A stretch of DNA of 53,885 bases from Saccharothrix coeruleofusca (lineage in GTDB: Bacteria; Actinomycetota; Actinomycetes; Mycobacteriales; Pseudonocardiaceae): assembly GCF_014648515.1 (NCBI RefSeq), contig NZ_BMRG01000004.1, positions 180,961 to 234,845 on the forward strand, written 5' to 3'. The position numbers and the translations under genes are program-made. Each line of letters opens with the position of its first letter. Within the stretch, counting starts at the first letter, position 1. This document shows positions 10,525-18,280 of the stretch, piece by piece. The notes under the pieces were generated by a model. That model had not been told where the DNA came from. It did not search any database and worked only from the letters and a program-made list of their open reading frames with translations.

Positions 10525-11676
10525 TCAGGTCGTCGCGCCCGGCGGGTCGACCGACAGCTTGCGGGCCCCGAACCCGGTCCAGGCCAGCGCGGCGGCGGTC
10601 ACCGCGAGCACCCCGGCCGCGCCGAGGCCGCCCGCGACCAGCCCGACCACGCCAGGCAGCACGACCTGCCCCGCGCGGTTGCCGGTCAGCCGCAGCGACA
10701 TCGCCCGGCCGCGCATCCCCGGCGGCGCCGACTCGGCCAGCCAGGACATCGTCAGCGGCTGGCCCACGCCCAGGCCGAGCCCGGCGACGACCACGGCCAC
10801 CGCCAGCGCCCACAGCGGCACCGGCAGCGCCGCCACACCCAGTCCCGCCGCGCCCAGCGCGGTGCTGACGATCAGCAGCCGCTTGCGCCCCACCAGCGGC
10901 GTCAGCCTGCCCAGGAACAGCCGCGAGGTCATCGACGCGGCGGCCCGCAGTCCCAGCAGCACCCCGACCGCACTCGCGGCCAGGTGCCGCTCCGCGCCCA
11001 GCGCGGGCAGGTAGACCAGCGAGATGTCCACCGAGGCCAGCACCACGCAGCTGGTCAGCAGCGCGCGTGGCAGGCCGGGCAGGCGCAGCAGCGCGGCCCA
11101 CCCGCCGGATTCCGCTGTTCGTCCACCACGAGCCGGGGTGCGGCGGACGAACAGCGAGCCCAGCAGCAGCACGCCCGACAACACCGCGCCGCCCACGAAG
11201 ATGGCGCGGGTGTCGGGGATGGCGCGGCTGCCGCCCAGCACCGGGATCAGCAGCGGGCCGACCAGTTGGCCCAGCGAGGCGGAGAAGGTGTAGTAGCCGA
11301 ACGCCGCGTCGAACCGGCCGGGCGCGGAGCTGTTGGCCACCAGCGCCTGCTGCCCGACCATCGCGAACAGGTGGCCGGTGCCCAGCAGCGCGCTGGCCGC
11401 GAACAGCCCGGCCACGCCGCCGTTGGACGGCAGGAATCCCAGGCACGCCACCGTCATCAGGGCGGCGCCCGCGACCAGGGTCCACCGTTCGCCGAACCGG
11501 TCCGCCCAGTGGCCGGCGGGCAGCGCCACCACCAGGGGCACGAACGCGAAGGCCGCCGACAGCGCGCCCAGCCACGTGGCGGGCACGTCCAGCTCCAGCG
11601 CGCGGTAGGAGGCGGTGGGGCGCAGCAGGAAGATCACCACCTGGGTCAGCGCCGAGTGCGCGAACACCGCTACCAC
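10525..11676 (-). CDS. MFS transporter, 12-helix type
   Basis: A 383-residue integral membrane protein. Repeated hydrophobic helices run the full length, with the MFS loop-2/3 motif as GHWADRFGERWTL (about residues 55-67) and a second-half counterpart FLGRLTPLVGRKRLL. Helix 1 is VVAVFAHSALTQVVIFLL. This group exports small molecules by proton antiport; the substrate is unknown. The only in-frame start giving a full helix 1 is GTG 11676, preceded by a G-rich GGGGGTG. A better ribosome-binding site and ATG occur upstream in another frame (11759), which opens a 29-codon ORF ending inside this start, so either translational coupling or a one-base frameshift is involved. It is divergent from the M20 peptidase gene. 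Confidence 0.85.
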   Translation of the reverse strand: MVAVFAHSALTQVVIFLLRPTASYRALELDVPATWLGALSAAFAFVPLVVALPAGHWADRFGERWTLVAGAALMTVACLGFLPSNGGVAGLFAASALLGTGHLFAMVGQQALVANSSAPGRFDAAFGYYTFSASLGQLVGPLLIPVLGGSRAIPDTRAIFVGGAVLSGVLLLGSLFVRRTPARGGRTAESGGWAALLRLPGLPRALLTSCVVLASVDISLVYLPALGAERHLAASAVGVLLGLRAAASMTSRLFLGRLTPLVGRKRLLIVSTALGAAGLGVAALPVPLWALAVAVVVAGLGLGVGQPLTMSWLAESAPPGMRGRAMSLRLTGNRAGQVVLPGVVGLVAGGLGAAGVLAVTAAALAWTGFGARKLSVDPPGATT

Positions 11677-11759
11677 CGGTCCACACCCCCGTCGCGGGCG
11701 AGGCGCTGCCCACGCGCCGCGCGATGGACGTGGACGAACAGCGACGCAGATCCGGTCAT
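11670..11759 (-). CDS. possible leader ORF coupled to the MFS gene
   Basis: ATG 11759 has a good ribosome-binding site (GAGAGGA, seven bases upstream) and encodes 29 residues beginning MTGSASLFVHVHRAARGQRL. Its TAG (11672-11670) overlaps the GTG start region of the MFS transporter (GTGGTAG). Two readings fit: a translated leader peptide coupled to the exporter, or the original N-terminus of the exporter separated by a single-base insertion near 11675-11678 (removing one G from ACCGGTGG would place GVWT directly before VVAVFAHS). I cannot decide between them. Confidence 0.4.
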   Translation of the reverse strand: MTGSASLFVHVHRAARGQRLARDGGVDRW

Positions 11760-11775
11760 GTAGTCATCCTCTCTA

Positions 11776-11789
11776 TAGGTTATAACCTA
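11776..11789. promoter_or_regulatory. 14-bp palindrome between divergent genes
   Basis: TAGGTTATAACCTA is a perfect palindrome centred between the exporter/leader ORF (minus) and the M20 peptidase (plus). The TATAAC hexamer within it reads as a -10-like element on both strands. A dimeric repressor (GntR- or MarR-like size) sitting here could control both directions. No regulator gene is adjacent. Confidence 0.55.
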
Positions 11790-11823
11790 ATCCGCTCCAC
11801 CCTCGACCGGGCACCATGGCGCA

Positions 11824-12918
11824 GTGGAGTTGGACACGTTCCTCCCGCTTGCCGAGGAGTTGCTCGCCATCCGGTCGACCGCCGACCGACCCGATGACCT
11901 GCACCGCGCTCTGGACTTCGTGCTGGACGTGGTCGGCACGGGGTTCGCGGTGGAGCGCTTCGAGTCCGACGGCAAACCCAGCGCGCTGGTCCACCTCGGC
12001 GGGTCGCGGCCGGAGTTCCGGGTGATCCTCAACGCCCACCTCGACGTGGTGCCCGGTGCGCCCGAGCAGTTCCGCCCGCGCCGGGAGGGCGACCGCCTGC
12101 ACGCCCGAGGCGCGCAGGACATGAAGCTGTCCGCGCTGGTGCAGGCACTGGTCTTCCGGGACGTGGCGGCAGGGTTGCCCTTCCCGGTCGCGCTCCAGCT
12201 GGTCACCGACGAGGAGGTCGGCGGTCGCGACGGCACGCGCCACCAGTTGGAGCGGGGTGTGCGCGGGCGGTTCGTGGTCATCGGCGAGCACAGCGGGCTG
12301 CGCCTGGTGACCGAGTCCAAGGGGCTGCTCAACGCCCGCCTGCGCGCGACCGGGCGCAGCGCCCACAGCGCCTACCAGTGGTTGGGGGACAACGCGCTGC
12401 TCAAGGTGATGCGGGCGGTGGACGGGCTGCTCGCGGCCTACCCGGTGGCGACCGGCGAGGCGTGGCGCACCACGGTCAACGTCGCCGGGGTCGAGACCAC
12501 CAACACCGCGTTGAACCAGGTCCCGGCCGACGCGACGGCCTGGCTGGACATCCGGTTCCCGCCCGAGGACGCCGACTTCGACGGCCGCTCGGCGCAGGAG
12601 GTCGCCGCCCACCTCGCGGCGCTGTGCCCGCCGGGCGTGGTGGTCGAGGTCGACCAGGTGGAACCGCCGCACCGGGCCGATCCGGGCAGCACCGACGTGG
12701 CGGCGCTGCGGCGGGCCGCGCGGTCCCAGGGTTACTCGGGCGACTTCCTGCGCAAGCACGGGGCCGCGGACTCCCGCTTCTACTACCAGCGCGGCGTGGA
12801 CGCGGTCATCTTCGGCATCGGCGGAGACGGCCAGCACGGTCCGGACGAGTGGGCCGACCTGACCACCGTCGTGCCGTACTACCGCGCGCTGGCCGCTTAC
12901 CTCCGCGCCATCGCGTGA
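11824..12918 (+). CDS. M20-family metallopeptidase/deacylase (ArgE/DapE-like)
   Basis: A 364-residue cytoplasmic zinc hydrolase. Metal ligands are recognisable: H72 and D74 in ILNAHLDVVPG, bridging D99 in ARGAQDMKLS, and the catalytic Glu pair in VTDEEVGG (about residues 130-131). A distal His appears in GGDGQHGPDEW near residue 340. A lid/dimerisation domain lies between (about residues 165-280). The family removes acyl groups from amino acids or cleaves dipeptides. The start is GTG 11824; an ATG at 11816 is in another frame and yields nothing. Divergent from the exporter across the 14-bp palindrome, so a shared regulator is plausible. Confidence 0.9.
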   Translation: MELDTFLPLAEELLAIRSTADRPDDLHRALDFVLDVVGTGFAVERFESDGKPSALVHLGGSRPEFRVILNAHLDVVPGAPEQFRPRREGDRLHARGAQDMKLSALVQALVFRDVAAGLPFPVALQLVTDEEVGGRDGTRHQLERGVRGRFVVIGEHSGLRLVTESKGLLNARLRATGRSAHSAYQWLGDNALLKVMRAVDGLLAAYPVATGEAWRTTVNVAGVETTNTALNQVPADATAWLDIRFPPEDADFDGRSAQEVAAHLAALCPPGVVVEVDQVEPPHRADPGSTDVAALRRAARSQGYSGDFLRKHGAADSRFYYQRGVDAVIFGIGGDGQHGPDEWADLTTVVPYYRALAAYLRAIA

Positions 12919-12973
12919 GCGTCCACCGCCCCAGGTCGACCTTGAAGTGAAGGCGAAATTCAGGGTATCGGGG

Positions 12974-12989
12974 CTGTTAGCGCTAACAG
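12974..12989. promoter_or_regulatory. LacI-family operator, distal copy
   Basis: CTGTTAGCGCTAACAG is a perfect 16-bp palindrome with the central CG step and TGTTAGCGCTAACA core that is a familiar binding site of actinomycete LacI-family sugar regulators of arabinoside or xyloside use. It lies about 235 bp before the GH43 start and 206 bp from a second copy, a spacing that would suit DNA looping. Confidence 0.75.
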
Positions 12990-13194
12990 TGGGATGCGGC
13001 GGATCTCGCCAGCGGATTTCCCCTGGATTCCGGGCGAAGTACTCCATTCGACACCGTTCGACGTCTCCGTCGAATACGTTCGACAGGGAAGTCGAAATCG
13101 GTCGAGGAAGGTGAAGTGTTGACACGGTGCTGGAGGCACCGTTACGAATGAGGGCGTCCGTCCACGTCGAGCGGTCACTCGGCTCGTCTCGGAG

Positions 13195-13208
13195 TGTTAG
13201 CGATAACA
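13195..13208. promoter_or_regulatory. LacI-family operator, proximal copy
   Basis: TGTTAGCGATAACA matches the distal operator with one change (C to A) in the right half. It ends 16 bp before the GH43 ATG, where a bound repressor would block initiation. No LacI-type regulator gene lies next to it, so the regulator is encoded elsewhere. Confidence 0.75.
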
Positions 13209-13224
13209 GCGGGAGGAACAGCCG

Positions 13225-14667
13225 ATGAGCGTGCGCCTCTTCCGGCGGGCGGCCGTGCCGATCGTGGTGGCGGTGCTGGCCGCGGCGGCCGTCGTCGCGG
13301 TTCCGACCGCGCAGGCCGCGCCCGCCGTGCGGTACACCAACCCGCTCGCGAACAATCGCGCCGATCCGCACATCTTCAAGCACACCGACGGCTACTACTA
13401 CTTCACCGCGACCGCCCCGGAGTACGACCGGATCGTGCTGCGCCGCGCGACCACTCTGCAAGGTCTGGCGAGCGCGGCGGAGACGGTCATCTGGCGCAAG
13501 CACGCCAGCGGCGAGATGGGCGCGCACATCTGGGCGCCCGAGATCCACTTCATCAACGGCAAGTGGTACGTCTACTTCGCCGCGGGTCGTGCGGACGACG
13601 TGTGGCGCATCAGGATGTACGTGCTGGAGAGCTCCAGCGCCAACCCGCTGACCGGTTCCTGGACCGAACGCGGCCGCATCACCACGCCCTGGGACACCTT
13701 CTCCCTGGACGCTTCCACGTTCGTCGCCAACGGTGTCCGCTACCTCGTGTGGGCGCAGCAGGAACCGGGCATCAGCACCAACTCCAACGTCTACATCGCC
13801 CGCATGGGCGCGACGCCGTGGACGATCACCGGGGCGGTGACGCGGCTGGTGGTGCCGACGCTGGCGTGGGAGACGCGTGGCTACAAGGTCGCCGAGGGGC
13901 CTGCGGTGATCCAGCGCAACGGGCGGCTGTTCCTGACCTACTCGGCCAGCGCCACCGACGCCAACTACTGCCTGGGCCTGCTCACCGCCCCGGCGTCGGC
14001 CGACCCCCTGGACCCGGCGGCGTGGACCAAGTCGCCGAACCCCGTGTTCGCCAGCAACACCGCCACCGGCCAGTACGGTCCGGGGCACAACTCGTTCACC
14101 GTGTCCGAGGACGGCCAGAGCGACATCCTCGTCTACCACGACCGCAACTACCGCGACATCTCCGGCGACCCGCTCGACGACCCCAACCGCCGCACCCGCG
14201 TGCAGAAGCTGTACTGGAACGCCGACGGCACGCCGAACTTCGGCATCCCCGTGCCCGACGGCGTCACACCGGTCCGGCTCAAGGCCCACGGCACCGAGTC
14301 CTTCGTGCGCCACTACGACTTCCAGGCACGGGTGGAGGCCGACGTCCGGCTGCTGGCCGACTCGCAGTTCCGGATCGTGCCCGGCCTGAGCGGGGCGGCG
14401 GCGGTGTCGCTGGAGTCCACCAACTACCCCGGCTACTACCTGCGGCACCGGGACCACCAGCTGTGGGTGGAGCGCGACGACGGCACCGCGACCTTCCGCG
14501 CCGACGCCACCTTCACCCGCCACGCCGGACTGGCCGACAGCGCCGGGATCTCGTTGGAGTCGCAGAACCTCCCCGGCTACTACGTGCGCAACGACAACCC
14601 CCGCCTGGTGCTGCGGACCGCCTCCGACGCGCCCGGACGAGCCGCCGCCACGTTCACCCTGGAATGA
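13225..14667 (+). CDS. secreted GH43 alpha-L-arabinofuranosidase with AbfB (CBM42) domain
   Basis: A 480-residue exported enzyme. Residues 1-31 are a signal peptide (RRAAVPIVVAVLAAAAVVAV, then AQAAP). The five-bladed GH43 propeller follows with the three catalytic acids: D47 in NNRADPHIF, D162 in FSLDAST and E224 in KVAEGPAV. From about residue 350 an AbfB/CBM42 domain shows its repeated beta-trefoil motif (SLESTNYPGYYLRHRD, SLESQNLPGYYVRND), which binds arabinofuranose side chains. It most likely removes alpha-L-arabinofuranosyl units from arabinan, arabinoxylan or arabinogalactan outside the cell. It starts the unit behind the LacI-type operators and is followed 37 bp later by a second GH43 gene, so they are probably one operon. 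Confidence 0.9.
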   Translation: MSVRLFRRAAVPIVVAVLAAAAVVAVPTAQAAPAVRYTNPLANNRADPHIFKHTDGYYYFTATAPEYDRIVLRRATTLQGLASAAETVIWRKHASGEMGAHIWAPEIHFINGKWYVYFAAGRADDVWRIRMYVLESSSANPLTGSWTERGRITTPWDTFSLDASTFVANGVRYLVWAQQEPGISTNSNVYIARMGATPWTITGAVTRLVVPTLAWETRGYKVAEGPAVIQRNGRLFLTYSASATDANYCLGLLTAPASADPLDPAAWTKSPNPVFASNTATGQYGPGHNSFTVSEDGQSDILVYHDRNYRDISGDPLDDPNRRTRVQKLYWNADGTPNFGIPVPDGVTPVRLKAHGTESFVRHYDFQARVEADVRLLADSQFRIVPGLSGAAAVSLESTNYPGYYLRHRDHQLWVERDDGTATFRADATFTRHAGLADSAGISLESQNLPGYYVRNDNPRLVLRTASDAPGRAAATFTLE

Positions 14668-14704
14668 CCCGCCGCCTTCGACAACGCAGCGAGGAGGTAC
14701 CGCG

Positions 14705-15682
14705 GTGACCACACCCCGGTCTGCCGGAGTCCTGCTGGCGGTGGCGGCACTGGTCGCCACCGCGACCGGACCGGGAACTCCGGCGGAGGCGCGCGCGGCG
14801 GCCTACCCCGGTCCCGGCTACGTCACCGGGGACATCGGGGTGCACGACCCGACCGTGGTCAAACGCCCCAACGGCGGGTACCTCGTCGCGCACACCGGCG
14901 ACGGCATCGCGCTGAAGACCTCGGCCGACCGCACGGCCTTCCGTGACGCCGGATCGGCCTTCCCCGGTGGCGCGCCGTGGACGACCGCCTACACCGGCGG
15001 CAGCCGCAACCTGTGGGCGCCGGACCTGTCCTACCACGACGGCCGGTACTGGCTGTACTACTCGGCCTCCACCTTCGGTTCCAACCGCTCGGCGATCTTC
15101 CTGGCCACCAGTCCGAGCGGCGACTCCGGCACCTGGACCGACCACGGACTGGTGATCGAGTCCCGGACCTCGGACGACTTCAACGCCATCGACCCGAACC
15201 TGGTGGTCGACGACCAGGGGCGCTGGTGGCTGAGCTTCGGCTCGTTCTGGTCGGGCGTCAAGCTGGTGGCGCTCGACCCGTCCACCGGCAAGCGGTCCGA
15301 CAGCGCCATCCGCTCCATCGCCGGGCGCGGCGGCGGTGCTGTCGAGGCCCCGGTGATCGTCAAGCGCGGCTCGTACTACTACCTCTACGTCTCGTTCGAC
15401 CTGTGCTGCCGAGGGGCCGCCAGCACCTACCGCGTCATGGTCGGCCGCTCCACCGCCGTCACCGGCCCTTACCTCGACCGCGACGGCACCGCCCTGACCT
15501 CCGGCGGTGGGACGGAAGTCCTCGCAGGCCACGGCGACGTCCACGGCCCCGGACACCAAGCGGTGTTCACCGACACCGACAGCGACGTCCTGGCCTACCA
15601 CTACTACGCCGACAACGGCGCGGCACTGCTGGGCGTCAACCTGCTCGCGTACGACTCGGCGGGCTGGCCCTACGTCCACTGA
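14705..15682 (+). CDS. secreted GH43 endo-alpha-1,5-L-arabinanase
   Basis: A 325-residue exported enzyme, GTG start after GAGGAGG (14690-14696). A signal peptide covers about residues 1-32 (LLAVAALVATATGPGTPAEARA). The GH43 catalytic acids are D48 in GVHDPTVV, D163 in NAIDPNL and E214 in GAVEAPVIV. The segment YLYVSFDLCCRGAAS is the signature of arabinan endo-1,5-alpha-L-arabinosidases (subfamilies 4-6). There is no carbohydrate-binding module, unlike its upstream neighbour. It should cut the alpha-1,5-arabinan backbone, while the upstream enzyme debranches or trims; both are likely induced by an arabinose-derived sugar through the shared LacI-type operators. Confidence 0.93.
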   Translation: MTTPRSAGVLLAVAALVATATGPGTPAEARAAAYPGPGYVTGDIGVHDPTVVKRPNGGYLVAHTGDGIALKTSADRTAFRDAGSAFPGGAPWTTAYTGGSRNLWAPDLSYHDGRYWLYYSASTFGSNRSAIFLATSPSGDSGTWTDHGLVIESRTSDDFNAIDPNLVVDDQGRWWLSFGSFWSGVKLVALDPSTGKRSDSAIRSIAGRGGGAVEAPVIVKRGSYYYLYVSFDLCCRGAASTYRVMVGRSTAVTGPYLDRDGTALTSGGGTEVLAGHGDVHGPGHQAVFTDTDSDVLAYHYYADNGAALLGVNLLAYDSAGWPYVH

Positions 15683-15688
15683 GGACAG

Positions 15689-16327
15689 TCAGGGCGCGGG
15701 GACCTCCACGGCGATCTCGGTGCCCAGTCGGGCGCCGGACAGCAGTTCCAGGGCGTCCCCGCTCCAGAACCGGCCGGGGTCGTACCAGTTCACCCGGCGC
15801 CCGGCGGGCAGCAGTCCCATCGCCTCGTAGGTGACCGCCACGACCTCGGCGCAGTAGGCCGTCTCCAGCGCCGCCTCGGACCGGCCGCGCCGCGGCAGCG
15901 GCAGCCGTCCGCGCAACCACCGCGTGGCCAGCTGGGCGGTGGAGGGGAACGGCGTGCCGTCCAACCGGGCGATGGTGCGCAGCACCGCGTCCTCGGTCTC
16001 GCGGGTGGGTTCGTGCTCCAGCTGGCGCAGCCACGCGCGCTGGCCGTACTTGCGCGCCCACACCAGGACCGCTTCGCGCAGGTCGTGCAGCTGCACTCCG
16101 CGCTGGTGGGTGCCCGACCACAGGTCCGGCAGCGAGCGGCCCAGCTCGGCGTGCCACATCAGCGGCGGCAGGTCGTCCAGCACCACGGACATGCCGACGT
16201 GGTTGACCGGGCTGTTGGTGGTCATCCGGATGGCCCGGTCGGCCGCCGAGCTGCCGCGGAACAGCCACACGTCGCCGGTGCGCGTCAGCTCGACGGCCTC
16301 GTCGAGGCTGATCCTCGTCTCGCCCAT
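15689..16327 (-). CDS. YiiX/NlpC-P60-like permuted papain-fold hydrolase
   Basis: A 212-residue protein of the circularly permuted NlpC/P60 (YaeF/YiiX, C92-like) group. The N-terminal GDVWLFRGSSAADRAIR and SPVNHVGMSVVL carry the family His (about residue 43), and the nucleophile Cys is in ETAYCAEVVAVTYEAMGLL (about residue 168). This order (His before Cys) is the permuted arrangement. Members hydrolyse amide or ester bonds on peptidoglycan fragments or acylated lipids; the substrate here is unknown. There is no signal peptide, so it is probably cytoplasmic. It is convergent with the arabinanase, ending 6 bp from it, and divergent from the FAH-family gene. Confidence 0.8.
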   Translation of the reverse strand: MGETRISLDEAVELTRTGDVWLFRGSSAADRAIRMTTNSPVNHVGMSVVLDDLPPLMWHAELGRSLPDLWSGTHQRGVQLHDLREAVLVWARKYGQRAWLRQLEHEPTRETEDAVLRTIARLDGTPFPSTAQLATRWLRGRLPLPRRGRSEAALETAYCAEVVAVTYEAMGLLPAGRRVNWYDPGRFWSGDALELLSGARLGTEIAVEVPAP

Positions 16328-16333
16328 GCGGGC

Positions 16334-16339
16334 AGCCTA
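16334..16339 (-). promoter_or_regulatory. leaderless-type -10 element before the YiiX-like gene
   Basis: On the minus strand TAGGCT (TANNNT) lies six bases upstream of the ATG at 16327, with no ribosome-binding site between. This suggests a leaderless transcript. Spacing-based inference. Confidence 0.4.
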
Positions 16340-16415
16340 GTGTCACCACCTCGGGGGAGTGGTCTCGCAAGGGCGTGTCAGAATGGCGATATTCCTGGGG
16401 CAGGTGGGGCGTCCG

Positions 16416-17303
16416 ATGCGAATCGCCAACGTCGAGGGCAGGCTGGTGGTGTCGACGGCCGCGGGCTACGTGGACGTCGCCTCGGCCAGCGGTGGCCGTT
16501 TCAGCCACGACCCGCAAGCCGCGTTCGAGGTGTGGGACGAGCTGGTCGACTGGTCGCACGCCCTGCCCGAGCACGAGGTGCCGGGAGCTCACCGGGTCAC
16601 CGAGGACGCGGTCCTCGGACCGCCCGTCCCGCGACCTCGGCAGGTGTTCGCGATCGGCCTCAACTACCGCGACCACGCGGAGGAGGTCGGGCTGGCCGTC
16701 CCGGAGACCCCGGCGGTGTTCACCAAGTTCCCCACCTCCCTCACCGGTCCCGCCGCGTCCGTCCGCCTGCCCGCGGGTTCGGTCGACTGGGGGGTCGCGC
16801 TGGTGGTCGTGATCGGCAGGCGCTGCGAGCGCGTCGGCGAGGCCGAGGCGTGGCACCACGTCGCCGGGGTGACCGTCGGCCAGGACCTGTCCGAGCGGGG
16901 GCTGCAGCTGGCCGGGTCCGCTCCCCAGTTCTCCCTGGGCAAGTCGTACCCCGGATTCGCGCCGACCGGTCCCGCGCTGGTCACCCCGGACGAACTGGCG
17001 GACCCCGACGACCTCGAACTCGGCTGCGGCCTGGCGGGCGGGGAGGTCCTCCAGCGCGGGCGGACCGGGGACATGGTCTTCGGCGTCCCGGAACTGATCG
17101 CGCGGCTGTCCGCGGTGTGCCCGCTGCTGCCCGGTGACCTGATCTTCACCGGCACGCCCGCCGGTGTCGGCGTGGCCCGCACGCCACCGGTGTTCCTCAC
17201 CGCGGGCGACACCCTGGTCAGCTGGATCACCGGCGTCGGGCAGCTGCGCAACCCGATGGTCGACGGCTCCGCGGCCCGGCGCGGCTCGGCCGGGCAGCCT
17301 TGA
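16416..17303 (+). CDS. fumarylacetoacetate hydrolase-family protein
   Basis: A 295-residue cytoplasmic metal-dependent enzyme. The FAH domain occupies about residues 65-285, with the hallmark AIGLNYRDHAEEVGL (about residues 78-92), KFPTSLTGP, and the C-terminal PGDLIFTGTPAGVGVAR. The family includes fumarylacetoacetases, oxaloacetate decarboxylases, acylpyruvases and bicyclic-ring hydrolases of aromatic degradation; the exact substrate is not indicated and no aromatic pathway is adjacent. I chose ATG 16416 (MRIANVEGRLVV), where the conserved N-terminal domain begins and a GTGGGG sequence precedes it; upstream in-frame starts at 16359 and 16383 add an atypical tail. It is divergent from the YiiX-like gene. 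Confidence 0.85.
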   Translation: MRIANVEGRLVVSTAAGYVDVASASGGRFSHDPQAAFEVWDELVDWSHALPEHEVPGAHRVTEDAVLGPPVPRPRQVFAIGLNYRDHAEEVGLAVPETPAVFTKFPTSLTGPAASVRLPAGSVDWGVALVVVIGRRCERVGEAEAWHHVAGVTVGQDLSERGLQLAGSAPQFSLGKSYPGFAPTGPALVTPDELADPDDLELGCGLAGGEVLQRGRTGDMVFGVPELIARLSAVCPLLPGDLIFTGTPAGVGVARTPPVFLTAGDTLVSWITGVGQLRNPMVDGSAARRGSAGQP

Positions 17304-17334
17304 TCGGGTCCGCCGCGCGGAACATACTGGCCCC

Positions 17335-17553
17335 GTGCGGTGGTGGAAGTGGCTCGGACTGGCGGGCGTGGTCGGCGTGGCGGCGACCGGCGCGGTGATC
17401 GCCCGCGCGGAGCGGCAGCGCCGCGCCTACACGCCCGACGAGATCCGGGAACGCCTGCGCGCCCGCGCCGCCGACATCGGCGCGTCCACCGACCAGTCCC
17501 CTCCTCACCCCGCGCGTGCAAGTACCACCCGACCCGCCCCACGAGGCCGCTGA
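17335..17553 (+). CDS. small membrane-anchored protein of unknown function
   Basis: A 72-residue protein starting at GTG 17335 (MRWWKWLGLAGVVGVAATGA), with one N-terminal transmembrane helix, then a basic cytoplasmic-type segment (RAERQRRAYTPDEIRERLRARAA). Similar short single-helix proteins are widespread in actinomycetes with no known role. The C-terminal tail from 17518 coincides with a dispersed repeat (core GCAAGTACCACC) also found at the 3' end of the regulator gene at 28389, so the natural stop may have been replaced. Starts 31 bp after the FAH-family gene, perhaps co-transcribed. Confidence 0.6.
   Translation: MRWWKWLGLAGVVGVAATGAVIARAERQRRAYTPDEIRERLRARAADIGASTDQSPPHPARASTTRPAPRGR
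17518..17534 (+). repeat. copy 1 of a dispersed repeat (GCAAGTACCACC core)
   Basis: GCAAGTACCACCCGACC is identical over 17 bases to the complement of 28408-28424, and its first 12 bases also occur at 28326-28337. In this copy it forms the 3' coding end of a small membrane-protein gene. See the finding on this repeat. Confidence 0.7.
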
Positions 17554-17622
17554 CTACTACCCGGCCACCCGACCGCGCGGAAATGGGGTGCGGCGCGGGG
17601 GAGTGGAGACCATGCTGCGCGG

Positions 17623-18135
17623 GTGGCGGTGACGCAGCAGCTCGTGCGCATTCCGGTGAAGCGGTTGGCCAAGTGCCGTGCGTCGGTGGCGCAGCTGCAC
17701 CGGGTGTGCTCGTTGCGGTCGGTTTCGCGGGCCGACCACCTCGACCTCGACTGGTGGCCCGCAGTGCTGGAACGGGTGTGGGAGCGCACCGACATCGCCC
17801 CTGCGGCGCTGCCCGTGCTGCGGCGGGCGTTCCACGGTGACGAGGAGGTCAACCCGGCCTACCGGAACCACCCCGACACGGTGTGGGAGCACCCGGTCAC
17901 CGCGTTGGAGCCGGAGGTGGTCGCCGAGGTCGCCGACGCGCTGCGCGCGTTGTCCCCAAAGGCCGTTCGCGCGGCCGTGCCGGAAGACTCCGGCGGTGTC
18001 CAGGCTGTGCTGCGCGGTGTGGCGAGCGAGGTGGTCGGACTGCGGGACGAGGTCGTCCGTCAGTACATCGCCCTGCGCGACTTCTACGGCGAAGCGGCCG
18101 ACCGCGAACGGGCGGCAGTGCTGTGGTGGGACTGA
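17623..18135 (+). CDS. DUF1877 (YfbM-like) protein
   Basis: A 170-residue soluble protein. The DUF1877 pattern is recognisable: MAVTQQLVRIPVKRLAKCRASVA at the N-terminus, DHLDLDWWPAVLERV, VNPAYRNHPDTVWEHPVTALEP in the middle, and a C-terminal helical YIALRDFYGEAADRERAAVLWW. Function of the family (E. coli YfbM) is unknown. GTG 17623 is the natural start by comparison with the family. No partner gene is evident; a strong stem-loop follows the stop. Confidence 0.8.
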   Translation: MAVTQQLVRIPVKRLAKCRASVAQLHRVCSLRSVSRADHLDLDWWPAVLERVWERTDIAPAALPVLRRAFHGDEEVNPAYRNHPDTVWEHPVTALEPEVVAEVADALRALSPKAVRAAVPEDSGGVQAVLRGVASEVVGLRDEVVRQYIALRDFYGEAADRERAAVLWWD

Positions 18136-18228
18136 GCTGACGGCACCAGCGGACCCGCGTCCGCGTAGAACCGCTTGAGCGCCTATGCCCGCGCGATCCG
18201 CTGCGCCGGCGCCGTGGTGCAGCCGTCG

Positions 18229-18273
18229 GCCCGCCGGACGACCACCGTCGTCCGGCGGGCGGTGGTGACCACC
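18229..18273. terminator. bidirectional terminator between convergent genes
   Basis: A perfect 14-bp stem (GCCCGCCGGACGAC at 18229-18242 with its complement at 18247-18260) closes a CACC loop. A second small perfect stem, GGTGGT/ACCACC (18261-18273), follows immediately. They lie between the DUF1877 gene (ends 18135) and the PRC-barrel gene (ends 18281, minus). Confidence 0.8.
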
Positions 18274-18280
18274 GCGCCGG

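Larger units (their letters stand above)
12919..13224. other. 306-bp regulatory intergenic region
   Basis: No credible gene. The stretch is noticeably richer in A/T than its surroundings around 12950-13130 and holds two LacI-type operators (annotated separately). A repeated GTTCGAC/GTCGAA motif occurs at about 13048-13106 (CATTCGACACCGTTCGACG, CGTTCGACAGGG, AGTCGAAATCGGTCGAGG). The segment GTGTTGACACGGTGCTGGAG around 13116 contains a plausible TTGACA -35 hexamer (13119-13124). The promoter of the GH43 gene presumably sits between the two operators. Confidence 0.5.

Noticed and set aside
11816-12025. ATG-started frame overlapping the M20 peptidase start
   Set aside because: It runs in a different frame for 69 codons with no similarity; the GTG at 11824 gives the conserved M20 N-terminus.
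11773-14760. A 995-codon minus-strand frame across the M20 and GH43 genes
   Set aside because: It spans two real plus-strand genes and their regulatory region and has no domain; it is an artefact of GC bias.
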